The position numbers and the translations under genes were made by a program. This document shows, one piece after another, positions 45,445 through 54,527 of a stretch of 64,000 nucleotides of DNA (positions are counted from its first letter, which is position 1; the number at the start of each line of letters is the position of its first letter). Source of the stretch: Pirellulaceae bacterium. Lineage in GTDB: Bacteria; Planctomycetota; Planctomycetia; Pirellulales; Pirellulaceae. The stretch is taken from positions 1,302,001 through 1,366,000 of the forward strand of contig JAHBXT010000001.1 in the NCBI GenBank assembly GCA_019636385.1. The letters are read 5' to 3'. A model generated the notes under the pieces. The model searched no databases. It was not told where the DNA came from and saw nothing but the letters and a program-made list of their open reading frames with translations.

Positions 45445-47081
45445 TCGAGTTGGCCAATGCCCGAATTGTCGATCCGCTACACCCGCAGAATGGACAAATC
45501 ACCAGTTTGTTCATTGACGGTGACCGATTTGTAGCTGCTGCGCGCGAGCCTGGCGTGCAGCGTATCGACTTGGGGGGGGCCTGGGTGCTGGCCGGCGGCA
45601 TTGATATTCACACGCATATCGGCGGCGGCAAAGTCAATTTAGCCCGTCTATTGATGTCTCAGGTTCTGTCACCGGAACAACGCACGGTTTGGCCCACAAC
45701 AGTCACGGGGCAAAAATATGCACGTATGGGGTACACCGCTTGTTTCGAACCAGCCATGCTGCTGAGTTCTGCGCGTCACACGCATATGGAATTGTGCGAC
45801 ACGCCGTTGTTGGACCATGGTGCTTATGTCGTGTTAGGCAACGAGGATTGGCTCTTAGAGTTATTGGGGCGAGCAAAACTGGAAGATGTGGTTTTGCGCA
45901 GCCTGGTCGGTTGGTCGCTAATGGCCAGTCGAGGACTGGCGGTCAAAGTCGTCAACCCGGGTGGCATCAACGCCTTCAAATTCAACCAGCGTCAACTGGA
46001 CGTCGATATGCCTCATGTGCGCTACGGCGTGACCCCTCGTCAAATTATTCAACGGCTGTCAGCGGCAGTGGACGATCTGGGACTGGCTCATCCGCTGCAC
46101 CTGCATGCCAGCAACTTAGGAATGCCCGGCAACATTCGAGCAACACTACAGTCGCTGAATGCTGCCGAAGGCCGGCGAGTACATCTGACACACGCTCAAT
46201 TTCATTGCTACACTGACCAAGGCCACTACGGCATGGGCAGCGGAGCGGAACTGTTGGCCGAATATGTAAATGCCCATCCGAATGTCAGTTTGGATGTTGG
46301 ACAAGTGTTGTTCGGTCAAACCGTTACGATCTCGGCTGACACGATGGCACAAACTCGCAACCTGTCTCACGCGCGTCCTCAACGAAGCTTGCTGAGCGAC
46401 ATCGAATGCCAAGCTGGATGCGGTGTGGTACCGATTCGCTATCAAGACACGCTGTACGTGCATAGCTTGCAGTGGACAATCGGCCTTGAATTGATGCTGC
46501 TGGTTCGCGATCCATGGCGGATTTTTCTGACGACGGACCATCCCAACGGCGGACCATTTACTGGCTATCCTCACCTGATTCGGTTGCTGATGGATCGATC
46601 GTTTCGAGAGTCGATGTTGGAGCGGATTCATCCGGCTGCGGCCGAACGCAGTTTATTGCGCGAATTAACTCGACAATACACTTTGGACGAAATCGCTATT
46701 GTGACCCGAGCCGCTCCGGCAAGAATCTTAGGATTAGGCGGCATGGGCTCGCTGGTCGCGGGTTGTTACGCCAATCTAGCGGCTTATTTGCCTGCCGGAG
46801 ATTGGGAGACCACCTTCCGCAATGCCGCCTATGTATTCAAATCTGGGCAGCCGGTTATCGAGGACGATCAGGTCAGGCAACTTGAAGTACCACGCAACCG
46901 CTGGCGCGCGCAAGTAGACTACGATTCAGCCAGTGTAAATAGCTGGAGTCCCCAATTAGAGCAGTGTTTGCGTTTGCCGCGACAAGCTCTGGAAATCTGC
47001 GACGACCAGGCTGCCCAGTTGAGCCGCGCAACATCTGTCGTCCATGATTGTATCAGCTCATGCACATTGAAAGCCACATGA
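45441..47081 (+). CDS. fhcA: Formyltransferase/hydrolase complex subunit A (amidohydrolase)
   Basis: This 546-residue amidohydrolase is the catalytic subunit that hydrolyses formyl-methanofuran-like carrier to formate. Zinc-site residues are all visible at the places known from FwdA: His57 and His59 (GGIDIHTHIGGG), a Lys likely to be carboxylated at 169 (AVKVVNPGG), His220/His222 (HPLHLHASN), His251 in HLTHAQFHC, and Asp366 in FLTTDHPNGGPFTGYP. Complete preservation suggests an active hydrolase. It starts in a 4-base overlap with fhcB. The fhcD gene follows after 116 bases. Confidence 0.94.
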   Translation: MIELANARIVDPLHPQNGQITSLFIDGDRFVAAAREPGVQRIDLGGAWVLAGGIDIHTHIGGGKVNLARLLMSQVLSPEQRTVWPTTVTGQKYARMGYTACFEPAMLLSSARHTHMELCDTPLLDHGAYVVLGNEDWLLELLGRAKLEDVVLRSLVGWSLMASRGLAVKVVNPGGINAFKFNQRQLDVDMPHVRYGVTPRQIIQRLSAAVDDLGLAHPLHLHASNLGMPGNIRATLQSLNAAEGRRVHLTHAQFHCYTDQGHYGMGSGAELLAEYVNAHPNVSLDVGQVLFGQTVTISADTMAQTRNLSHARPQRSLLSDIECQAGCGVVPIRYQDTLYVHSLQWTIGLELMLLVRDPWRIFLTTDHPNGGPFTGYPHLIRLLMDRSFRESMLERIHPAAAERSLLRELTRQYTLDEIAIVTRAAPARILGLGGMGSLVAGCYANLAAYLPAGDWETTFRNAAYVFKSGQPVIEDDQVRQLEVPRNRWRAQVDYDSASVNSWSPQLEQCLRLPRQALEICDDQAAQLSRATSVVHDCISSCTLKAT

Positions 47082-47197
47082 TTAGCCACTGCTTACTTTA
47101 ACCGCGTACCCCGCGGGCCGCGTGAACGTCCTGGCTTAACCACCTGCCGATAGGTCGCGCGACAACATTCCCGCTCCAACAAGCTACTATCCACTAC

Positions 47198-48094
47198 ATG
47201 CAGATTAACGACGTTGATATTCTGGATACGTTCGCCGAAGCATTTCCGATGACCGCCACACGCGTGATTATCACGGCGGCTGATGCCTATTGGGCACGGC
47301 GTGCGGCTGAGTCGATGACTGGCTTTGCCACCAGTGTGATTGGTTGCGGCTGCGAGGCGGGAATCGAATCCGAAATACCAGCCGATCAATCGCCCGATGG
47401 TCGGCCGGGAGTGACCGTGTTGCTGTTTTCGATTTCCGGCAAAGAATTGGAAAAGCAGCTTACCCGCCGAATTTCGCAATGTGTGCTGACTTGCCCTTCA
47501 ACCAGTGCCTTCGCCGGCATGACTGGCGAAAAACTGATCTCTATGGGAGACCATGTACGTTATTTTGGTGATGGATACCAGCAATCCAAACGAATTGGCG
47601 AGCGACGTATTTGGCGCGTGCCGGTAATGGACGGTGAATTCGTGTGCGAGGACAAGACCGCGCGACAACCCGCAGTTGGTGGCGGAAATTTTGTAGTATT
47701 GAGTCAGTCACTGCAGGGCGCTCTGACAGCTTGTCAAGCTGCACAGCAAGCCGTGCAACGCTTGCCGCGCGTAATTATTCCCTTTCCGGGCGGCGTAGCC
47801 CGTAGCGGATCAAAAGTTGGCTCCAAGTATCGGGGACTCTCGGCCTCCACCAACGTCGCTTTTTGTCCGACGCTCCGGCATGTCGCTCCAACCCTGCTAC
47901 CAGATTCGGTAACCGCTGCGCTGGAGGTAGTGATCGATGGACTGACCGAATCTGATGTGGTGGCGGCCATGCAGGTTGGCATTCGCGCCGCCTGCGCTGA
48001 AGGTCGCAAACACGGTTTACAAGCTATTACTGCCGGAAACTACGGTGGCAAACTCGGCAAGTACCACTTCCATCTGTACGAGGTGTTACAGTGA
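47198..48094 (+). CDS. fhcD: Formylmethanofuran-H4MPT formyltransferase
   Basis: The 298-residue protein is the Ftr homologue of the Fhc complex and moves the formyl group between H4MPT and the methanofuran-type carrier. Family landmarks include the N-terminal DTFAEAFPMTATRVIITAA, the GEKLISMGDHVRYFGDGYQ region and the C-terminal ITAGNYGGKLGKYHFHL. Length is the usual 295-300. It is separated from fhcA by 116 bases, and its stop overlaps the GTG of fhcC (TGA within GTGA). Confidence 0.94.
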   Translation: MQINDVDILDTFAEAFPMTATRVIITAADAYWARRAAESMTGFATSVIGCGCEAGIESEIPADQSPDGRPGVTVLLFSISGKELEKQLTRRISQCVLTCPSTSAFAGMTGEKLISMGDHVRYFGDGYQQSKRIGERRIWRVPVMDGEFVCEDKTARQPAVGGGNFVVLSQSLQGALTACQAAQQAVQRLPRVIIPFPGGVARSGSKVGSKYRGLSASTNVAFCPTLRHVAPTLLPDSVTAALEVVIDGLTESDVVAAMQVGIRAACAEGRKHGLQAITAGNYGGKLGKYHFHLYEVLQ

Positions 48095-48954
48095 GCGCCC
48101 TGACGCTGATGCTCAAGCATACCATTCCCGATGGCCTGCGATTGCAGCTTGGAGCCATCGTGCCACATCGCCTGCAATCCCTGTCAGTCGCAGAAATTGC
48201 TCGGCACGTCGTGACGACAGACGATGAGCGGACAACGGTTGGCGACTGGTTCGATATTGCCGACGGCAATCGCAATCTCTTGATCTTGCAGGGCGACCTA
48301 GCGCGCTGCGATGGCATCGGGCAGTCGATGAACGGTGGTCAGTTGCATGTCGTTGGCTCGGTGGGACATTTTTTAGCCGACGGTATGAAAGCCGGAGTGT
48401 TGACCGTGCAAGGTAATGCCGGCCTGTATGCGGCAGGAGGCTTACGCGGGGGTCACGTTCTCATTTCTGGCAATGCTGATGACTATTTGGCGGCAGCAGC
48501 GCCGGGACGGCGACATGGCATGAGAGGCGGAACTGTGCTCGTCAGTGGTAATGTCGGCTGTTGGGCTGCCAGCCGTATGAGGTATGGCACGGTAGTCGTG
48601 CATGGCGATATCGAATTGGGGCTGGCCCTGCGTATGATTACCGGCACCGTTGTTGGCTGTGGAGCAGTCGATCCGCGCTTGGGCTGCGGAATGCGTCGAG
48701 GGACACTGCTATTTTCGCGAGTCGACTCGGCTGCGACGTCGGCTGAACATGGCCCTGCTGGATTTACTCAGCCCGAATCTAGCGAATTATCTTTTTTGCC
48801 AATGCTGCTCAAACAGTTGCACCCGCTTTTACCCCAGCCGCTGGCGCAGCGACTGCAACAGGTGCCATTTTGCGACTGGCCGCGTCGCGCCGATCGCAGT
48901 TTAGGCGATACTAGTAGCGGCGGACTAGGGGAAGTCATTTGGCTTGCACTGTAG
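48091..48954 (+). CDS. fhcC: Formyltransferase/hydrolase complex subunit C
   Basis: The 287-residue product is homologous to FwdC and the glutamate synthase GXGXG domain. It shows the repeated Gly-rich turns of a right-handed beta-helix, for example GGQLHVVGSVG, AGVLTVQGNAG, GGHVLISGNADD and GGTVLVSGNVGC. In Fhc it supports subunit A. It starts with GTG inside the stop of fhcD, so translation is coupled. It ends 28 bases before the Nramp-like gene. The gene order is B-A-D-C. Confidence 0.92.
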   Translation: MSALTLMLKHTIPDGLRLQLGAIVPHRLQSLSVAEIARHVVTTDDERTTVGDWFDIADGNRNLLILQGDLARCDGIGQSMNGGQLHVVGSVGHFLADGMKAGVLTVQGNAGLYAAGGLRGGHVLISGNADDYLAAAAPGRRHGMRGGTVLVSGNVGCWAASRMRYGTVVVHGDIELGLALRMITGTVVGCGAVDPRLGCGMRRGTLLFSRVDSAATSAEHGPAGFTQPESSELSFLPMLLKQLHPLLPQPLAQRLQQVPFCDWPRRADRSLGDTSSGGLGEVIWLAL

Positions 48955-48982
48955 GATCTTCGTAGTCGGGCAAGCATGACCC

Positions 48983-50644
48983 ATGCATGATACAGCTTCG
49001 ACCAACCAGCTGGCCCCAGAACAACCATTGCCCCTGCCTGCGCTGCTGTCGCGCAATCCGCTGCGCTGGCTCACGATCTTTGGGCCGGGGGCCATTGTAG
49101 CATCACTGACGATCGGTACCGGCGAATTAATCTTCTCGTCGCGCGCCGGTGCGATCTTTGGCTATCGCATTCTGTTTCTGTTTGCGCTGATTACGCTGGC
49201 CAAGTGGATCTTGCTGTATTCCGTAGCTCGACACATGGTCGCTTCAGGCGTGCATCCGCTCAGACGCTGGGTTAACCTGCCGATTGGTCCACGTGGCTGG
49301 TTGCCTGGACTGATGTTCCTGCTGGCCGCCGTGTGCATTCCGATTTGGGTCAGTTTTCACGCCAGCGTGCTAGGTGATTGGTGCGCGGACTTGACCAATA
49401 CCAAGCGCCTGCTCTCAGGTGCGACCGTTCATATCTGGGGGTTAGTGATATTATGCGGTGTATTCCTGCTGGCGCTGCGCGGAGGCTATAGAGCGCTGGA
49501 GAACATACAACTGCTGGTGATAACCATCATGCTGGCAGCCGTCGTTGTATCGCTTGTGTTGCTGCGCCCAGATTGGTTTGAATTGCTAACAGGATTCATC
49601 ATCCCACGGTCGCTCGAGTTTCCGCAGTGGCTTGTGGACGACTCGCGACCAGCCCTACAGCGCATCGCCGCGCAACCGCTTTGGATTGAAGCATCGTTAT
49701 ACGTGGGCGTCATCGGCGGGGCGGGGTATGACTATTTGGCTTACACCGCATTCTTACGTGAAAAAGGGTGGGGCAGAGCGGGAGGCTCCGAACTCATAGA
49801 CACCCCTTCTGTGAAGGCGCATACGGAGGCCGAATCACAACCCGCTGCGTTAGCGAAAGGATTCGATCCGTCCCCCGCTACCGCACTGGGCTTAGACATC
49901 ACTCCTCGCGATGCTGATCCAGAGCCACTCACGAGCCAGCAAATTGCAGACTTAAAGCTCTGGATGCGTGCGCCGCTCATCGACTGCACAGCCAGTTTCT
50001 TGACCGTCTTAATTTTCAGCACTGCGTTTGTAGCTTCGGGACACCTGATCCTGGCGCCTCAACACCAAATCCCGGGCGACGGCAGCTTTCTTGGCTTCCA
50101 AGCTCAGTTCCTTACGCGCCTGAGCCCTGGACTGTACCCGCTGTACGTCATCGGCACGTTCTTGACGATGTTTGGCACGCTGTACGGGACAATTGAGGTG
50201 GCGCCTGCCATCCTGCGCGAATGTTATCGACTGCTGCTCGTAAAACATCAGTCCATCTCGACTGCGGGCTTGCGCCAGGTGGGACTAGCCTGGACAGCCG
50301 CTGGAGCGGGCGCGGTGTTGCTGCTGAGTTTTTTCATCCAGTGGTCGGGAGGTCCAGACCGTCCACCGGGACTGACTGGAGTGTTGGTTCCGGCAAATCT
50401 CTTCACTGGAGTTTTGTCGTGCGGCATCATCTGCTTGCTGAATCCATGGATCGACCGGCGGCTACCCACGGCCTTGGCACCCGGCTGGTGGTTAGTAGCG
50501 ATGAACCTGATTGCAGGCTGCGCATTCTTTGCGTTGGGCATCAAAGGCTATTGGGATTACGGCGGAGTTGCCGCACTCTGGATACTGGTGGGGACCGTAT
50601 TGGCCGGTTTTGGCTTGGCCTGGGCGCTGCGGAATCGCCTGTGA
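48983..50644 (+). CDS. Nramp-superfamily transporter with altered metal-binding motifs
   Basis: The 553-residue membrane protein has about 11 hydrophobic helices and the LeuT-type topology of Nramp transporters. In the first helix (about 30-60) GPGAIVASLTIGTGELIF aligns with GPG...DPGN, so the metal-binding Asp-Pro-Gly-Asn is replaced by Gly-Thr-Gly-Glu. In helix 6 the MPH motif is replaced by AGYDY (near residue 245). A roughly 60-residue polar insertion (about 265-325) separates helix 6 from helix 7. Such changes suggest a substrate other than Mn(II)/Fe(II). It begins 28 bases after fhcC and may be in that operon. A short intergenic gap of 21 bases separates it from the convergent alcohol dehydrogenase. 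Confidence 0.85.
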   Translation: MHDTASTNQLAPEQPLPLPALLSRNPLRWLTIFGPGAIVASLTIGTGELIFSSRAGAIFGYRILFLFALITLAKWILLYSVARHMVASGVHPLRRWVNLPIGPRGWLPGLMFLLAAVCIPIWVSFHASVLGDWCADLTNTKRLLSGATVHIWGLVILCGVFLLALRGGYRALENIQLLVITIMLAAVVVSLVLLRPDWFELLTGFIIPRSLEFPQWLVDDSRPALQRIAAQPLWIEASLYVGVIGGAGYDYLAYTAFLREKGWGRAGGSELIDTPSVKAHTEAESQPAALAKGFDPSPATALGLDITPRDADPEPLTSQQIADLKLWMRAPLIDCTASFLTVLIFSTAFVASGHLILAPQHQIPGDGSFLGFQAQFLTRLSPGLYPLYVIGTFLTMFGTLYGTIEVAPAILRECYRLLLVKHQSISTAGLRQVGLAWTAAGAGAVLLLSFFIQWSGGPDRPPGLTGVLVPANLFTGVLSCGIICLLNPWIDRRLPTALAPGWWLVAMNLIAGCAFFALGIKGYWDYGGVAALWILVGTVLAGFGLAWALRNRL

Positions 50645-50665
50645 TGGCCACTTTATCGGCGGATG

Positions 50666-51646
50666 CTATTGCACAGCACTAGGCATCTCGATCACGATTT
50701 TTAAGCAATGATCAGCCCGGGTGCGGTGCATGTCGTATGCTGTCAGCACATCGTCAAATGACAGTCGATGCGTAATCAACAGCTCGGCTAGCGACGAATC
50801 CTGATTAATCAATTCGATCGCTTGACGACTGGACGCTTGATTGTCCTCTTCAGTTGCTCCGACAATCGTCGTGGCCTGACAACATTTGTGGAAGAACAGT
50901 TCAAAGTTGAAATCCATGTGCTGGCAACGCGGATAGCCGAAGAACAAGATTTGCCCGAACTTTTTGACCAGTTCCAACGACAGATTGATGGACTGAGTCT
51001 CTCCAGCCGCTTCGACAACGATGTCCGGCAAATGGCCACCTAGAATTTCGTGCAGCCTCTCGACGGGATCGGTCTGCGCGTTGTTGATTTGGTGCGTCGC
51101 GCCGAAGCGCTGCGAGTACTTCAGTCGATGCGGATCGGCATCGAGAGCAATTACCTGAGCGGCACCCATGCGCCGCAGGATAAAGTTGAACCACAATCCC
51201 GCCGAGCCTTGACCGAGAATAGCCACACTACGCCCCATGACGTTCGGTAAACGCTGAGCGGCATACATGACAGTCCCCAGTTGCTGGGCTTGTAATAATA
51301 CCTCCAGCGGCTTGCCCTGCGGAAGCGGGATGACGAGATGTTCGGGTGCGAGGTAGTATTCGCACATAGCTTGATGTTCTGGAGCCAGTGCTAACACGCG
51401 ATCACCCACGGAAAACGGCGAATCATCATTGGCTACCTCGTGAACCACTCCGACCATTTCGTGTCCTGTCGTGCCAGGTGGAAAGGGATAACTGGATGGT
51501 GGAGCAAAATGAAGCATTCGAATATCGCTGCCGCACAGCGACACATGCGAGGTGCGAACGACCACAAAGCCGGGTCGCGCTTGCGGCTGGGGCGCTTGAA
51601 TGAATTCGGCCCGGCCGCGGGCCACTACCTGAACCGATTTGATGAT
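50666..51646 (-). CDS. Zinc-type (MDR) alcohol dehydrogenase
   Basis: This medium-chain dehydrogenase/reductase has the zinc Cys in SLCGSDIRM, His-Glu in GTTGHEMVGV, and a NAD(P)-binding GQGSAGLWFNFILRRMG segment. Residue usage resembles sorbitol/threonine dehydrogenase-like members. The first standard start is GTG at 51625. However the reading frame continues upstream through IIKSVQVVARGRAEF, which matches the usual N-terminus (K-x-V-x-x-x-x-R). That start would be an ATC at 51646 or 51643, preceded by GGAG. The coordinate given uses the upstream ATC. Downstream the gene ends 21 bases from the Nramp-like stop. Substrate is unknown. Confidence 0.85.
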   Translation of the reverse strand: MIKSVQVVARGRAEFIQAPQPQARPGFVVVRTSHVSLCGSDIRMLHFAPPSSYPFPPGTTGHEMVGVVHEVANDDSPFSVGDRVLALAPEHQAMCEYYLAPEHLVIPLPQGKPLEVLLQAQQLGTVMYAAQRLPNVMGRSVAILGQGSAGLWFNFILRRMGAAQVIALDADPHRLKYSQRFGATHQINNAQTDPVERLHEILGGHLPDIVVEAAGETQSINLSLELVKKFGQILFFGYPRCQHMDFNFELFFHKCCQATTIVGATEEDNQASSRQAIELINQDSSLAELLITHRLSFDDVLTAYDMHRTRADHCLKIVIEMPSAVQ

Positions 51647-51796
51647 GCTGACTCCGGTGTACCTGGTTTTCCGATGATCGTTTCACGCCTGTGTTGAGTC
51701 GGCGCGGAAGAATGCCAATTGCAACGAATTGAGTTTTGTTACTAACGACAAATGTGCCTTTCACAGCCAATCTGTATCGGTCTTGCGTGTTCTACC

Positions 51797-52924
51797 CTAC
51801 GAATCGCGCGAACCACTACCTGAATTTTCGTCGGACCAAGGAGCGAATCGTCGGGATGGATCAATGGCACGCTGAATTTTACTAGCTAGCTCCTGCCAGC
51901 GTCGCTGACCCAAAAACAGCCTGTTGGACCGACCACGCACGGCGACCCCAGACAAATTCAATTCCCGCAAGCCTTCATCTAACTGAGAAATCTGCGAACC
52001 ATACACCTTGGCCCATGTAAGTGTACCACCGCCACAATGTCGATGATCGTGCAGCATGCAGCGCTCTAATAATTGGCTAAGTCGCACCAGCACATCTGGC
52101 GACACAGCCATGCGCACCAGCACGGCATCCTCGGTTGGCAACGACTGCAACCATTGCCGATCGGCTTGTCTTTGCTGTTCATGCTCGTGATGCATCAGGA
52201 CGCGCGATTCTTGCTGTATTAATTGCTGCAGTCGACTTACGGCTCCATCCAGCGAGCTGCTCGGGGCCGCCAAGCGAAGTGACAATTGATGATTGCTGTC
52301 GATGTCCAAGCCCGCGATGGGAAAGGGCTTGGCTTGAATTTTCGCAGCCAAGTGAATTGCCTGTTCGAGGGAGCCGTTTTCGATTACCAGAGTTGCATGT
52401 CCTTGTGGGGCTGGAAACACTTTCAGGGTGGCTTCGACCAAAATTCCCATGCGACCGAGGCTGCCCACCATCATCTTGGGGATATCAAATCCGGCAGCGT
52501 TCTTAACGACTTTGCCGCCTCCGCGAACCAAGTCCCCTAAACCATCCAACAGCGCCACTTCCATTACAAAGTCGCGCACGCCACCATACAGCAGCCGATC
52601 GGGCCCGCTGATTCCGCTGGCAATCGTGCCACCCAGAGTTGCACCGGCCTCCACGAACAGCGGATCAAACGGCAAATACTGGCCATGCTCGGACAATGCT
52701 GCGGCCAATTCCTGGATGCTGGTTCCAGCCAACGCAGAGATTAGAAACTCGCCGGGGTCGTAGCTGACGACGCCGCGTAGATTGACTAACTCGCAGCAGG
52801 TGACTTGATCGTCCAATCCCGTCAGACACTTGGTGCGGCCTCCCACTGGCATCAGCGGCAACCGGTCGCCACCGCGAATGCGTTGCTGAAGTTCTACAAC
52901 CAACGACTGATTAGCGATATCCAT
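51797..52924 (-). CDS. glcE: GlcE-like FAD-binding oxidoreductase
   Basis: The 375 residues form an FAD-linked oxidase N-domain with the FAD-binding pattern of glycolate oxidase subunit GlcE: RGVVSYDPGEFLISALAGTSIQE, then PFDPLFVEAGATLGGTIASG, then RDFVMEVALLDGLGDLVRGGGKVVKNAAGFDIPKMMVGSLG. In GlcDEF the E subunit partners a catalytic GlcD and an Fe-S GlcF. No GlcD or GlcF gene is in the window. AAGG lies about 6 bases before the ATG. The alcohol dehydrogenase lies downstream on the same strand after about 150 bases. Confidence 0.88.
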   Translation of the reverse strand: MDIANQSLVVELQQRIRGGDRLPLMPVGGRTKCLTGLDDQVTCCELVNLRGVVSYDPGEFLISALAGTSIQELAAALSEHGQYLPFDPLFVEAGATLGGTIASGISGPDRLLYGGVRDFVMEVALLDGLGDLVRGGGKVVKNAAGFDIPKMMVGSLGRMGILVEATLKVFPAPQGHATLVIENGSLEQAIHLAAKIQAKPFPIAGLDIDSNHQLSLRLAAPSSSLDGAVSRLQQLIQQESRVLMHHEHEQQRQADRQWLQSLPTEDAVLVRMAVSPDVLVRLSQLLERCMLHDHRHCGGGTLTWAKVYGSQISQLDEGLRELNLSGVAVRGRSNRLFLGQRRWQELASKIQRAIDPSRRFAPWSDENSGSGSRDS

Positions 52925-53222
52925 GAATTGCCAATTGCCTTGAGCTATCTATCTGCGGTCGGAAACTGGGGGTCTGCCATTGTAATAGATGGCATCCGTT
53001 TGTGACTTGCCAGTCAGGCGGCCAGTAAGCGATAATTCTGACAGCCCTGGCCGCGCGCCAGAGCGTGGATGGCACACAACCACTCACTGCCCAATCCACC
53101 GGCTCACAAATTTTTGAAACCAAAGCAGCCTATTGAATCCTAGCCCGCTGTGAGAGCGAGGGGGGAACCCGACCGTCCCTCGCTGAAGCACCGGGTTGTG
53201 CGATCCCCGCCACAATCTTGTC
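52925..53222. other. Non-coding divergent region with a hairpin
   Basis: About 300 bases separate the GlcE-like and S41 protease genes, which are divergent. AGCGAGGG (53155-53162) pairs with CCCTCGCT (53177-53184), 39 bases before the protease ATG; this could sit in its 5' leader. No gene is seen. Confidence 0.4.
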
Positions 53223-54527
53223 ATGCCTATTCGCAATCTCGTCACCTTGCTGATCGTAACCGTAGTCTGTCTGGCCTGCGCCTTGCAAGCCAGAAACTTG
53301 AAATATGGCGGTAAAATTGGTCGTGCCATCCGCCTGCTGGACGACAATTTTGTCGAATCGGTTGATCCTCAAGAGCTGTACGCTGCCGCCATGCAGGGCG
53401 TGGTCGGCAAATTGGACGAATTCTCTGAGTTCATTCCGGCGGATCGCTACAGAGAATTTCAGTCGCAGATCGAGCAGAAATTTGGTGGCATCGGCGTACA
53501 GATTGAAGGACCACCTGCCGTGCGGCGACTAACGGTTGTTACGCCTCTACCGAAGACGCCCGCCTTCAACGCCGGAATGCAAGCCGGAGATACTATTCTA
53601 GAAATCGACGGTCAATCCACACAGGATCTGACGCCTGCCGAAGCCACCAAATTCATGCGCGGCCCGGTGGGTACAACAGTCGAATTGTTGCTGCAACGTA
53701 TGGATTCATCGGAAACCGTTCGATTGAAAATCCCCCGAGCCGACATCGAAATCGACAGCGTGTACGGCGATCGCCTGCGCGGCGATTCGACGTGGGATTA
53801 TTTTTTACCTGAGGACCCGCGCGTCGCCTACATTCGCATCGCCATGTTCGGAGATCGCACGACCGACGAATTTTTGGAGGCGCTGAAGCGCGTTCGCGAA
53901 CAAGCTGCCGCTCTAGTTATCGACCTACGATTCAATCCTGGTGGCATTTTGACCAGTGCAGCTGATATTTGTGACATGCTGTTGGATGAGGGCGTGATTG
54001 TACGCACGCAGGGTAGACGTTGGATGTTCAATAGCACCTATTCAGCATCTCAAGGCGTCGAACTCGATCCGGCCATACCTATAGTAGTACTCATCAATCA
54101 AGACAGCGCCAGTGCCAGCGAAATCATGGCGGGTTGCTTGCAAGATTTAGGACGCGCCCAAGTCGCTGGCAATCGCTCGTATGGCAAGGGCACTGTGCAA
54201 CAGGTGTTTGAACTGGAAAGCAATCGGACGGCACTCAAGTTCACTACTGCTCGATTCATGCGGCCCAGCAATCGCAACATTCATCGCACTCGCGAAATGA
54301 CCGACGATGATTTTTGGGGGGTGGTTCCCGACCCTGCCTTGACGATGTCGCTGGACGAACCACAGCAGATCTACCTCAATCGGCGCTGGATCATGCGCAG
54401 CGACCCACGCCTCAGCAGTCGCCAACACCAGCCGCCTGAGCCAGCGTTTGCTGCCGACCCTCAACTCAAGCTGGTGGTTCAGCACTTGCAGCGCCAGTTG
54501 GACATGCAGCGGGTTGCCTCGCCATGA
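53223..54527 (+). CDS. S41 family (C-terminal processing) protease with PDZ domain
   Basis: The ATG at 53223 begins MPIRNLVTLLIVTVV, a signal or anchor segment; a TTG upstream is unlikely. Of the 434 residues, about 90-175 form a PDZ domain (GIGVQIEG, AGMQAGDTILEIDG). The protease core carries the catalytic Ser in DSASASE (294-300) and the catalytic Lys in NRSYGKGTVQ. Such proteases act in the periplasm on the C-termini of exported proteins. The stop overlaps the start of the SDR gene by 4 bases, so the two are translationally coupled. Confidence 0.9.
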   Translation: MPIRNLVTLLIVTVVCLACALQARNLKYGGKIGRAIRLLDDNFVESVDPQELYAAAMQGVVGKLDEFSEFIPADRYREFQSQIEQKFGGIGVQIEGPPAVRRLTVVTPLPKTPAFNAGMQAGDTILEIDGQSTQDLTPAEATKFMRGPVGTTVELLLQRMDSSETVRLKIPRADIEIDSVYGDRLRGDSTWDYFLPEDPRVAYIRIAMFGDRTTDEFLEALKRVREQAAALVIDLRFNPGGILTSAADICDMLLDEGVIVRTQGRRWMFNSTYSASQGVELDPAIPIVVLINQDSASASEIMAGCLQDLGRAQVAGNRSYGKGTVQQVFELESNRTALKFTTARFMRPSNRNIHRTREMTDDDFWGVVPDPALTMSLDEPQQIYLNRRWIMRSDPRLSSRQHQPPEPAFAADPQLKLVVQHLQRQLDMQRVASP

